From the NCBI GenBank assembly GCA_938086785.1, contig CALKCM010000008.1:1-64000 (forward strand): DNA of 64,000 nucleotides, written 5' to 3'. This document shows, piece by piece, positions 44,220 to 51,984 of the stretch. The stretch comes from an uncultured Bacteroidia bacterium (GTDB taxonomy: Bacteria > Bacteroidota > Bacteroidia > NS11-12g > UBA955). The position numbers were made by a program, and so were the translations under genes. The stretch's first letter is position 1. Every line of letters starts with the position of its first letter. A model generated the notes under the pieces. The model did not search any database, was not told the origin of the DNA, and saw only the letters and a program-made list of their open reading frames with translations.

Positions 44220-44404
44220 CGCTGCAAGGCTCTATTCTTTATGTTTTTGAAAACCAAAGCATACCCATATTAGGTGTTCAGATAACCTTTTTTTAGACCT
44301 CTGAGATAGCTGTGTAACTATAGTTTTTAAGGTGTGCTATTTCATTTAAATTATAAAATGAAAATTGGAGCAAAACACCTCACTTTTTATCTTTTTTAAA
44401 TTTG

Positions 44405-44412
44405 TATCTTTG
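44405..44412 (+). promoter_or_regulatory. -7 box of the Crp/Fnr regulator gene
   Basis: TATCTTTG is an exact TAnnTTTG match. It gives a leader of about 65 bases to the ATG at 44483, one of the few genes here not read from near its transcription start. Confidence 0.5.
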
Positions 44413-44482
44413 AGAGAGAAATCTTTTGGCCCTTTTAAAAGACTTCCCAGAAAACGACCGATCTATTCTAATTTTTTCCGCT

Positions 44483-45196
44483 ATGAAAACACAAATGCCT
44501 ACTGAAATTAAATCTATTAAATGCCTGGATTGTCCATCCAGGAAATGTTCCATCTTTGAGAATTGCAATCTTGAGTTGCTCGAAGACCTTAACAACATAA
44601 AAACATGTAAATTGTATAAAAAAGGGGAGGTGTTATTTGAAGAAGGAAAGAGACCTAGGGGCTTATTCTGTGTGTTAAGGGGAAAGATAAAAGTATACCA
44701 ACAGGGACTTTCGGGTAAAGAGCAAATTGTTCATTTAATACAGGACGGTGATGTGATGGGACATCGGGCGTTATTTGGGAATGATACTTATTCCTGTTCA
44801 GGTGTAGCTATAGAAGACTCAAAAGTTTGCTTTTTGCCTAAAACAGAATTTTATGACATCATTCATAAAGATGGAAGGTTGACTTTTAAAATCGTACAAT
44901 TGCTCGCAGATGAATTGAAGGAAGCCGAACAGAACATCACATATACGGCACAGCAACCTGTAATAATCCGATTAATACAAACACTTCTATCATTGCAAAA
45001 TCGGTATGGCTTTGAAGAAGACGGAAAAACGCTGAATATAGAAATGAAAAGAGAGGATTTAGCTAATTTAGTGGGTACATCCCGCGAAACAGTGACTCGG
45101 TATCTATATAAACTCCAAGAGCAGGAGGTAATTCAGCTTGTCCGAAAGAAAGTAAAAATTACTCACTTAGCAAACCTCAAGGGTTTGTTAGAATAG
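44483..45196 (+). CDS. Crp/Fnr family transcriptional regulator
   Basis: 237-residue regulator. N-terminal cluster C14-x2-C17-x4-C22-x5-C28 resembles the [4Fe-4S] site of Fnr (C-x2-C-x5-C). A cyclic-nucleotide-binding-like fold (about 40-150; KGEVLFEEGKRPRGLFCVLRGKI) is followed by the winged helix with SRETVTR at 200-206. R201, E202 and R206 match the CRP recognition helix (SRETVGR), which reads TGTGA, and not that of Fnr. A perfect TGTGA-N6-TCACA palindrome lies 20 bases past the stop. The ATG at 44483 is favoured over TTG at 44426, as homology starts with the Cys cluster. Confidence 0.9.
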   Translation: MKTQMPTEIKSIKCLDCPSRKCSIFENCNLELLEDLNNIKTCKLYKKGEVLFEEGKRPRGLFCVLRGKIKVYQQGLSGKEQIVHLIQDGDVMGHRALFGNDTYSCSGVAIEDSKVCFLPKTEFYDIIHKDGRLTFKIVQLLADELKEAEQNITYTAQQPVIIRLIQTLLSLQNRYGFEEDGKTLNIEMKREDLANLVGTSRETVTRYLYKLQEQEVIQLVRKKVKITHLANLKGLLE

Positions 45197-45216
45197 ACCA
45201 TTTTAATAGAATGTTT

Positions 45217-45240
45217 AAAATGTGATTTCCGTCACATTTT
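45217..45240 (+). promoter_or_regulatory. CRP-type operator
   Basis: AAAATGTGA-N6-TCACATTTT: perfect 9-bp arms with 6-base spacer, containing the CRP core TGTGA-N6-TCACA. Its centre (45228.5) lies about 41-42 bases before the start site implied by the -7-like box at 45258-45265, the position used by class II activators of the CRP/FNR family. Confidence 0.75.
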
Positions 45241-45257
45241 AAGTAAGAGCCCTTCGG

Positions 45258-45265
45258 TTATTTTG
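45258..45265 (+). promoter_or_regulatory. -7-like box of the sulfur/tyrosine operon
   Basis: TTATTTTG matches TAnnTTTG at 7 of 8 positions. A weak box next to an activator site is a usual pattern for activator-dependent promoters. Confidence 0.45.
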
Positions 45266-45278
45266 TTCTAAGATAACC

Positions 45279-45494
45279 ATGAGCCTGATCACAATTGCCA
45301 CGAGTGACACTATTAATTCTAATTTTAGAATTGAATCTGATCAGAGTATACTTGATGTCTATTGTATTCAGGGCAAGAGGCAAAGGCTTCGCTATATTCT
45401 AAATGGGTTCAAGCCACTACGCAATCGTAAAGCTCATAAAGTCTTTTGTACTTATTGGGATAAAGAATCCTTAAAATTAACACAATGCGATTAG
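45279..45494 (+). CDS. Possible small leader protein, or 5' leader RNA
   Basis: A 71-residue reading frame that starts 13 bases after the -7-like box and overlaps the persulfide dioxygenase start by 10 bases. No family is recognised; the second half is basic (KRQRLRYILNGFKPLRNRKAHK) and it has three cysteines. It may be a small first gene, a coupling leader peptide, or just untranslated leader. Spacing from the promoter fits the pattern of real starts in this window, which is the main argument for it. Confidence 0.3.
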   Translation: MSLITIATSDTINSNFRIESDQSILDVYCIQGKRQRLRYILNGFKPLRNRKAHKVFCTYWDKESLKLTQCD

Positions 45495-46897
45495 AACAAA
45501 TTTATACGAACTGCTTGGCTCATGCTGCTTACTATTTAGAATCTAATGGAGAGGCAGCCATTTTTGACCCCTTAAGAGAGACTCAGCCATACGTAGAAAA
45601 GGCCAAACAGTCTGGAGCAACAATTACCTATGTTTTTGAAACCCACTTTCACGCAGATTTTGTAAGTGGACACCTGGATTTGGCAAAGGAAACGGGAGCT
45701 AAAATAGTCTATGGACCTACGGCAAAGCCTGCCTTTAATGCATTGGTTGCAGAAGATGGGCATGTTTTTGAGTTGGGAGATTGCAAAATAAAAGCCATAC
45801 ATACACCAGGGCATACTCTGGAAAGTACGGTTTATCTGATCTCTGATAAAACGGGGAAAGAGCGCAGTTTAATCACAGGAGATACCTTGTTTATTGGAGA
45901 TGTTGGCCGACCAGATTTGGCACAACATATTGTACCTGGTTTAACGGAAGATAAACTGGCTGGAATGCTATTCCATTCGCTGAGGGAAAAGATTCTTCCT
46001 TTAAGTGATGATATAATTATTTACCCTAATCATGGCGCCGGAAGTGCATGCGGTAAAAATATGAGCAAGGAGACCAGTGATACTCTGGGTAATCAAAAAA
46101 AGCTGAATTATGCCTTAGATACGCAACTTAGCAAAGAAGAGTTCATAAAACGTGTTCTTTCAGGCTTATCCCCTCCTCCTGGCTACTTTCCTACGAATGT
46201 TCTTTTAAATATGAATGGATGCAAGAGTTATGATGAGGTAGTACAAGCTAGCCTTAGACCTTTAGATGTTATAACCACAGGTATATTAATGAAGCAGGGT
46301 TCTAACTTAGTACTGGATACCAGAGATGCGGAAGCTTTTGCTCAGGGACATATACCTGAAAGCCTAAATATTGGCTTAAATGGGGCATTTGCTCCTTGGG
46401 TAGGTGAAATGATTAGAGATGTGAAACAAAAGATGATCCTTGTTACGGATAAAGGAAAGGAAGAGGAAGCAATTACCCGATTATCTCGGATTGGATACGA
46501 TGGAGTCATTGGATATTTAGAAGGAGGCTTTGAAAATTGGAAGGAAAAGGGAAATGCCATATCGTCTATTCAGAGAATAGATGCTTCAGCCTTTTTAAGA
46601 ATACATGACTCTGACCTAAATATTATTGATGTAAGAAAAAAAAGTGAATTTGAGGTCAAGCATATCCCTGGTTCAGATAACATTCCTTTGAATCAAATTT
46701 GCGAGTACATTCCCCAATTATCAAAAGAAAAGATCGGCGTAATTATCTGTGCTGGAGGCTATCGAAGCATGATTGCTGCTTCTATTTTAAGGCAAAATGG
46801 ATGGGAGAATTTTGTAGATGTTAGGGATGGTTTTTCAGGCATTGAGCAAACGGATATTCCCATCACTAAATTCAGTTATTCGATAGAAACTATATAA
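45485..46897 (+). CDS. ETHE1-like persulfide dioxygenase with two rhodanese domains
   Basis: 470-residue fusion. The metallo-beta-lactamase part (1-250) has THFHADF (H54, H56, D58), H110 in HTPGHT and D133 in TGDTLFIGDVGRPD; H54, H110 and D133 match the Fe ligands of ETHE1, which oxidises glutathione persulfide with O2 to sulfite. Rhodanese 1 (about 270-360) lacks the catalytic Cys (MILVTDKGKEEEA), so it is structural. Rhodanese 2 (about 370-465) has C422 in CAGGYRS and should transfer sulfane sulfur. It is the first firm gene of the operon behind the CRP-type site; hmgA follows by 9 bases. Confidence 0.85.
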   Translation: MRLEQIYTNCLAHAAYYLESNGEAAIFDPLRETQPYVEKAKQSGATITYVFETHFHADFVSGHLDLAKETGAKIVYGPTAKPAFNALVAEDGHVFELGDCKIKAIHTPGHTLESTVYLISDKTGKERSLITGDTLFIGDVGRPDLAQHIVPGLTEDKLAGMLFHSLREKILPLSDDIIIYPNHGAGSACGKNMSKETSDTLGNQKKLNYALDTQLSKEEFIKRVLSGLSPPPGYFPTNVLLNMNGCKSYDEVVQASLRPLDVITTGILMKQGSNLVLDTRDAEAFAQGHIPESLNIGLNGAFAPWVGEMIRDVKQKMILVTDKGKEEEAITRLSRIGYDGVIGYLEGGFENWKEKGNAISSIQRIDASAFLRIHDSDLNIIDVRKKSEFEVKHIPGSDNIPLNQICEYIPQLSKEKIGVIICAGGYRSMIAASILRQNGWENFVDVRDGFSGIEQTDIPITKFSYSIETI

Positions 46898-46906
46898 AAA
46901 ATACGT

Positions 46907-48061
46907 ATGCCAATATATCATCAACTGGGAACCATTCCCAATAAAAGACATGTAGTTAGCAGACAAGCTAACGGTAAATTATACCAAGAAGAATTGATAG
47001 GAACTCAGGGTTTTGCTGGGATGTCCTCCTTGGTTTACCATTTGTACCCGCCCACTAGAGTCCAACAAAAAGACAAGGCTTACTCCGTAGCCCCTAAGAT
47101 TTCCATTGATAATAGTTTGGATTGCATGAGCTTTAAAGGCTTTGATATTCAACCTGAAAAGGACTACCTAAAAAGTAGGAAAACCCTTTTTGTAAATGAT
47201 GGAATGCACATTGGTTTGGCAGCTCCAATGGAAAGCACCCCTTATTTTTATAAAAATGCAGATGCAGATGAAATGATCTTTGTACACGAGGGAAAAGGGA
47301 CCTTACATACCATGTATGGGGAACTCCACTTTAAATATGGAGACTATATCATTATTCCGCGAGGTACTGTATATAAAATTTCCTTTGATACGGATAAGAA
47401 TAGATTACTCTATGTGGAGAGTTTTACTCCCATATTTACTCCTGCGCGTTACAGAAATCAATTTGGGCAGATGCTGGAGCACTCCCCATTTTGTGAACGT
47501 GATATCATTCGCCCCAGTAACCTGAGGACGCATGACGAAGAAGGGGAGTTTGATATTTTTATTAAGAAAAAGGGCATGATGTTTCCCTATCAATATGCAA
47601 ATCATCCTTTTGATGTAGCTGGCTGGGATGGTTATCATTATCCCTATGTATTCTCCATCTTTAATTTTGAACCTATCACTGGGCGGGTGCATATGCCTCC
47701 TCCAATTCATCAAACATTTGAGAATGCAAATTTTGTTATTTGTTCATTTGTTCCGCGTTTGTATGATTATCACCCCGATGCAATACCTGCTCCTTACCAT
47801 CACAGTAATATTGATAGTGATGAGCTATTGTATTACGTAGATGGTGATTTTATGAGTCGGAATACTATAGAAAAAGGACAAATAACACTGCATCCTGGAG
47901 GAATACCTCATGGGCCACATCCAGGAGCCATAGAACGGAGCATTGGAAAAAAAGAAACCAAGGAACTTGCGGTAATGATAGATCCTTTTGCGCCAGTAAT
48001 GGTTACAGATGAAGCCCTAAAGCTAGACGTAAAGGATTACTATAAATCTTGGTTGGAATAA
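46907..48061 (+). CDS. hmgA: Homogentisate 1,2-dioxygenase
   Basis: 384-residue Fe(II) dioxygenase that opens homogentisate to maleylacetoacetate in tyrosine breakdown. It is shorter than the usual 430 residues, as in other Bacteroidota. Seen: DADEMIFVHEGKGTLHTMYGE, PAYYH-type metal region PYHHSNIDSDELLYYV, and the late PGGIPHGPHPGAIE with the third ligand His. It sits in tight order with HPPD (35 bases downstream), and so covers two successive steps. Maleylacetoacetate isomerase and fumarylacetoacetase are not in the window. Confidence 0.92.
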   Translation: MPIYHQLGTIPNKRHVVSRQANGKLYQEELIGTQGFAGMSSLVYHLYPPTRVQQKDKAYSVAPKISIDNSLDCMSFKGFDIQPEKDYLKSRKTLFVNDGMHIGLAAPMESTPYFYKNADADEMIFVHEGKGTLHTMYGELHFKYGDYIIIPRGTVYKISFDTDKNRLLYVESFTPIFTPARYRNQFGQMLEHSPFCERDIIRPSNLRTHDEEGEFDIFIKKKGMMFPYQYANHPFDVAGWDGYHYPYVFSIFNFEPITGRVHMPPPIHQTFENANFVICSFVPRLYDYHPDAIPAPYHHSNIDSDELLYYVDGDFMSRNTIEKGQITLHPGGIPHGPHPGAIERSIGKKETKELAVMIDPFAPVMVTDEALKLDVKDYYKSWLE

Positions 48062-48096
48062 AATCTAAAATATAAAAAACTGAAATACAGAAAACA

Positions 48097-49251
48097 ATGA
48101 AGAACAATTTAACAGATGTAGAAAATTTTAATTACGGAATTGAAAAAATATTTAAAGAGGCACAGGATTTTTTGCCAATAAATGGGACAGACTATGTTGA
48201 GTTTTATGTGGGGAATGCAAAACAGGCCGCTCATTATTACAAAACCGCTTTTGGCTTCGAATCGCATGCCTATTGCGGTTTGGAAACAGGCAATAAAGAG
48301 TTTTGTTCTTATGTGATTAAACAGGGTAAAATACAATTGGTTTTAACCACTCCATTAAACCCAGATAGCGAAATATCGGATCATATTAGAAAGCATGGAG
48401 ACGGTGTAAAAGTTATTGCTTTATGGGTAGATGATGCCCGTAAGGCCTATGAAGAAACGGTGAGTAGAGGTGCTAAAGAAGTGATGGAACCCACGGTGAG
48501 TTCAGATAAGAATGGCCAAGTAATTTGCGCTTCTATAAAGTCCTATGGAGACACCATTCACACCTTTGTAGAAAGGAAGAATTATACCGGTGTATTTATG
48601 CCTGGGTTTGAGAAATGGGAGAGTGAATACAATCCTGGAACGAAAGGTTTAAAGTACATTGACCATATGGTGGGAAATGTGGAGTTGGGTGAAATGAATA
48701 AATGGGCCGATTTTTATGCCAATACAATGGGTTTTGCGAACCTTATTACTTTTGACGATTCAGATATTTCTACGAAATACACGGCTTTAATGAGCAAGGT
48801 AATGACCAATGGAAACGGCCGAATTAAATTTCCAATAAATGAGCCAGCTAAAGGATTACGAAAGTCGCAAGTAGAGGAGTATTTAGATTTTTATGGAGGT
48901 CCGGGCTGTCAACATATTGCCGTTGCAACAGATGATATTGTTTACACTATTTCTGAGATGAGAGCCTGTGGGGTTGAGTTTTTACATGTTCCTGGAACCT
49001 ATTATGACACCGTGGTGGATAGGGTGGGAACCATTGCAGAGGATATGGCTACACTAAAAGCGCTAGGGATTATGGTAGATAGGGATGAAGAGGGTTATTT
49101 ATTGCAGATTTTTACGAAGCCTGTAGAAGATAGACCAACCTTGTTTTTTGAGATTATACAACGCAAGGGAGCCATGTCTTTTGGAAAAGGAAATTTTCAA
49201 GCATTGTTTGAAAGCATTGAAGCAGAGCAACAACGAAGAGGCACACTGTAA
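48097..49251 (+). CDS. hppD: 4-Hydroxyphenylpyruvate dioxygenase
   Basis: 384-residue Fe(II) enzyme that turns 4-hydroxyphenylpyruvate and O2 into homogentisate. Two vicinal-oxygen-chelate halves; the Fe ligands lie in the C-terminal half: H190 in IDHMVGNV, H273 in CQHIAVATDDI and E352 in LFFEIIQRKG. Length normal. The stop overlaps the start of the desaturase gene as TAATG, so translation of that gene is coupled to this one. It supplies the substrate of hmgA. Confidence 0.95.
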   Translation: MKNNLTDVENFNYGIEKIFKEAQDFLPINGTDYVEFYVGNAKQAAHYYKTAFGFESHAYCGLETGNKEFCSYVIKQGKIQLVLTTPLNPDSEISDHIRKHGDGVKVIALWVDDARKAYEETVSRGAKEVMEPTVSSDKNGQVICASIKSYGDTIHTFVERKNYTGVFMPGFEKWESEYNPGTKGLKYIDHMVGNVELGEMNKWADFYANTMGFANLITFDDSDISTKYTALMSKVMTNGNGRIKFPINEPAKGLRKSQVEEYLDFYGGPGCQHIAVATDDIVYTISEMRACGVEFLHVPGTYYDTVVDRVGTIAEDMATLKALGIMVDRDEEGYLLQIFTKPVEDRPTLFFEIIQRKGAMSFGKGNFQALFESIEAEQQRRGTL

Positions 49252-50333
49252 TGGATACAATACGTTTTAGTAGTAAAGACTCAAAAGAAAATGAGTTTGC
49301 CGCAGTTCTAAAGAAAAAGGTGAATGACTATTTTACTTCAAATAACATATCCATGAATGCGAACATAGCAATGGTAATAAAAACCATTGCTATGGTAAGT
49401 ATTTATATCGTTCCATTTATCCTCATTCTTACCATTGATATGAACCTGTGGTGGGGGCTATTGCTGGCCGTTATTATGGGCATTGGTGTTGCTGGTGTGG
49501 GAATGGGAGTAATGCATGACGCATGTCATGGCTCGTATTCCAAGAAAAAGTGGGTGAATGATTTGCTGGGTGGCAGTTTGTACCTGCTGGGAAGCAATGT
49601 TTTAAACTGGAAAATTCAGCATAATGTGTTGCATCATACCTATACTAATCTCACCGGCTTAGATGAAGATATAGATGCTAAAGGCCCCATCCGTTTATCG
49701 GGGGGGACTCCTTTAAAAAAGTATCATCGGTTTCAATTCTTATATGCATTCTTCTTTTATGGAGCCATGACTATTTTAAAGCTCATTAATGATTTTACTA
49801 ACTTATACCGATACAATAAAGAAGGCTTAGTAAAACGGATGAAGGGAGATGTGAATAAAGAGTTTGTTCGGATGAGTTTGAGAAAGGCAGTATACCTTAC
49901 GGTCATATTTGGTTTGCCTTTATGGCTCACAGATTTTAGCTTTATTCAAATTCTTTGTGGTTTCTTTATTATGCATTGGGTGGCAAGTATGATTTTGAGT
50001 TTCATTTTTCAAATGGCTCATGTGGTGGAGGGCGCAGAACAGCCCCAAGCCAAGGAGGCTAGCGAAACCAATTGGTTTGTTCATCAATTAAAAACAACCT
50101 CAGATTTTGCAAGGAATAACCGTTGGTTAAGTTGGTACGTAGGGGGCTTGAATTTTCAGATTGAACATCATTTATTTCAGAATATTTGTCATATTCACTA
50201 CAGAAAATTATCATTTATTGTAGAAGAAACGGCCTTGGAATATGGGATTAAATACAATTTAAAACCAAGCTTCAGAAAGGCATTGTCATCGCATGTTAAA
50301 ATGCTCCGCCACTATGGAGTTTCGCAGTCTTAG
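49251..50333 (+). CDS. Membrane fatty-acid desaturase
   Basis: 360-residue diiron desaturase of the membrane, no cytochrome b5 domain. The His boxes are HDACH at 89-93, HNVLHH at 124-129 and QIEHH at 303-307, the front-end (delta-5/6-like) pattern with Gln before IEHH. Four or more helices, including residues 45-85. It places a double bond in acyl chains using O2 and an electron donor. Translational coupling with hppD is unusual, as lipids and tyrosine catabolism share only the need for O2. Terminator at 50401. Confidence 0.9.
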   Translation: MDTIRFSSKDSKENEFAAVLKKKVNDYFTSNNISMNANIAMVIKTIAMVSIYIVPFILILTIDMNLWWGLLLAVIMGIGVAGVGMGVMHDACHGSYSKKKWVNDLLGGSLYLLGSNVLNWKIQHNVLHHTYTNLTGLDEDIDAKGPIRLSGGTPLKKYHRFQFLYAFFFYGAMTILKLINDFTNLYRYNKEGLVKRMKGDVNKEFVRMSLRKAVYLTVIFGLPLWLTDFSFIQILCGFFIMHWVASMILSFIFQMAHVVEGAEQPQAKEASETNWFVHQLKTTSDFARNNRWLSWYVGGLNFQIEHHLFQNICHIHYRKLSFIVEETALEYGIKYNLKPSFRKALSSHVKMLRHYGVSQS

Positions 50334-50400
50334 ATTTGCCCCAGTCCCTTTTGATACACTTGTAATCAATTTGTTCCATTTTAGTGGTGTAATACCATTC

Positions 50401-50427
50401 AAAAAGGCTTCAAGAGAAGCTTTTTTC
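50401..50427 (+). terminator. Terminator of the sulfur/tyrosine/desaturase operon
   Basis: AAAAAGGCTTC and GAAGCTTTTTT pair around AAGA (one G-T wobble), followed by further T/C. It is about 68 bases after the desaturase stop. Confidence 0.75.
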
Positions 50428-50525
50428 TTAAATTGTAGAATATTTAATGAGTACTTTAAAGCAGCAGCTCATTCTTTATTATGGCAGCTTCTTTAGAAGA
50501 ATGTATTTTGGAACTCCTAGAAAGC

Positions 50526-50556
50526 AAAAAAGATGCTGAAAAGTCAGCATCTTTTT
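50526..50556 (-). terminator. Terminator behind tRNA-Cys
   Basis: AAAAAAGATGCTGA and TCAGCATCTTTTT form a perfect stem of about 13 bp around a 4-base loop. It begins 2 bases after the tRNA 3' end on the minus strand and is symmetrical, so it works both ways. Confidence 0.88.
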
Positions 50557-50558
50557 AG

Positions 50559-50629
50559 AGGTCGGAAGCGGATTCGAACCGCTGTAGAGGGTGTTGCAGA
50601 CCCTTGCCTAGCCACTCGGCCATCCGACC
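50559..50629 (-). tRNA. tRNA-Cys (GCA)
   Basis: 71-base tRNA on the minus strand: acceptor stem GGTCGGA/TCCGACC, T-arm with GTTCGAATC, anticodon loop TCTGCAA with GCA. The discriminator base is T(U73), as expected for Cys. CCA is not encoded. A strong terminator follows, and the lipoprotein gene lies 67 bases upstream on the same strand. Confidence 0.95.
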
Positions 50630-50696
50630 TAAAGAGGTGCAAATATATAAGCTAAATTCAAGAAAAGAAGGCTTACGCGCGCTTTTTGTTTCTTAT

Positions 50697-51707
50697 TTAA
50701 AATTCAAAGTTCAAATCTTTCGTTTCACTGTCGCTCCGAATCACTCCAATTAAGCCATTATGTGGAACACAATTGTAGAACCACTGTTCCGTTCTACTGG
50801 CAAAAAGACCGTATCCATTCACTATATTAGAGTACTCCGTCTGTTTTTGAACAATTCCAATAGCCGGTTCATTCACTGAAATAAAATCATACAATTGTTG
50901 ATTACCGCCAAAAGTTACGAAATCAATGCGTTCTATTCTTCGATGCATGTCTTTATCCTTTTCAAAGACCGAGGACAATAGTTGTAAAAAAGAGGTTCTT
51001 GGAATGCGTGTAATAGCAGCATTACTTCCTTGATTAATGATAAAATCAGTGAGATAATTCCAACGAACGAGCTGCTCCGTTGTATCCTTCGTAATGGTGT
51101 TCCACTCTTTTATGGTAAGATCCATTTTGCCATCGTAAGAATAAGAGTTTTTTCCTGGACTAAGAATAAAAGGAAAGTTTTGGCCAATATTAAAAATGGA
51201 GTTATCGGCAATTACCGGCGCAGATAGATTGGCATATCCCATACTTCTGGTCTTAGAGTATGTTCTGCTACCCGTTTTCGGATTGCGAACTTCAATTTCA
51301 TATTCCACATCTGGTTCAATAACATACCCGTGTACATTGCTATCTAAAACATAAATAGGGTTCTTATCATTCGCAAATATTCCAGGTTCTTTCGGTTCGT
51401 TAAATTGCGGTATAAGTTTGTACTCTTTGCCTGTTTTTACATTTGTTAGAGTCACGTTAACCGTGTCTAAAAATAGACTATCGCTAACTTGCGCCACAAC
51501 TAGAGCACTGGTCTTGCCATTTTGAAAAGCCTTGCTAACTCTGATTTTTTGTTGCTTCAAGCCAGGTTCAAGAATACCATAGATAACTACGGTTTCCTTC
51601 CAGTCGGCATTAATATCGATATCATTTTTACAGGATACTTGAAAAATTAGCACCATCAAAAAACCAAGTATAACTTGAATCGGTGAAAGCTTCTTAGATT
51701 TTAACAT
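50697..51707 (-). CDS. DUF4249-like lipoprotein
   Basis: 336-residue lipoprotein: signal PIQVILGFLMVLIFQVSC, lipobox QVSC (Cys about 26). The body starts NDIDINADWKETVVIYGILEPG and has beta-rich segments with RVSKAF and YVIEPDVEYEIEVRNPKTG, like the Bacteroidota DUF4249 family, whose members often accompany TonB receptors. There is none next to it here. The function is not known. It may share a transcript with tRNA-Cys. A 40-base leader after CATATTTG (7 of 8) is possible. Confidence 0.6.
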   Translation of the reverse strand: MLKSKKLSPIQVILGFLMVLIFQVSCKNDIDINADWKETVVIYGILEPGLKQQKIRVSKAFQNGKTSALVVAQVSDSLFLDTVNVTLTNVKTGKEYKLIPQFNEPKEPGIFANDKNPIYVLDSNVHGYVIEPDVEYEIEVRNPKTGSRTYSKTRSMGYANLSAPVIADNSIFNIGQNFPFILSPGKNSYSYDGKMDLTIKEWNTITKDTTEQLVRWNYLTDFIINQGSNAAITRIPRTSFLQLLSSVFEKDKDMHRRIERIDFVTFGGNQQLYDFISVNEPAIGIVQKQTEYSNIVNGYGLFASRTEQWFYNCVPHNGLIGVIRSDSETKDLNFEF

Positions 51708-51958
51708 TTTTTAGAGTGGGTGTGATAGGGTTTTTCCAAATACCTTGCAAATATGATGAATAATGATTGGTTTGGGACTCTTCAACCTAATTTTTTACTA
51801 ATATCTGTCAAAAAAGCAGTTAAATGGCTTTTAAACCTTGTCTCTGTAAAACAAAAGGGCCGTTTTATTTATTTCTTTTCTTGGCAGAAAAAAACCTCTT
51901 GCCAGTGCAACTAAAGCTATAATGATGCTTTCGAGATAAGCTTTAGATAAAAAGAGTT

Positions 51959-51966
51959 TACCTTTG
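51959..51966 (+). promoter_or_regulatory. -7 box of the coiled-coil protein gene
   Basis: TACCTTTG is an exact TAnnTTTG match ending 18 bases before the ATG at 51985. Confidence 0.5.
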
Positions 51967-51984
51967 TACTAAGAGAATTCAGAG

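Noticed and set aside
44270-44294. Terminator after the gene at 43566
   Set aside because: Only a five-base stem with a bulge precedes the T7 run; too weak to list as a firm feature.
44426-44482. TTG start for the Crp/Fnr regulator
   Set aside because: It adds 19 residues before the Cys cluster that look unlike the family, and ATG at 44483 fits better; not fully excluded.
51708-51984. Small RNA or gene in the 277-base gap
   Set aside because: Short hairpins only (for example TGGCA/TGCCA); no coding frame or RNA family could be recognised.
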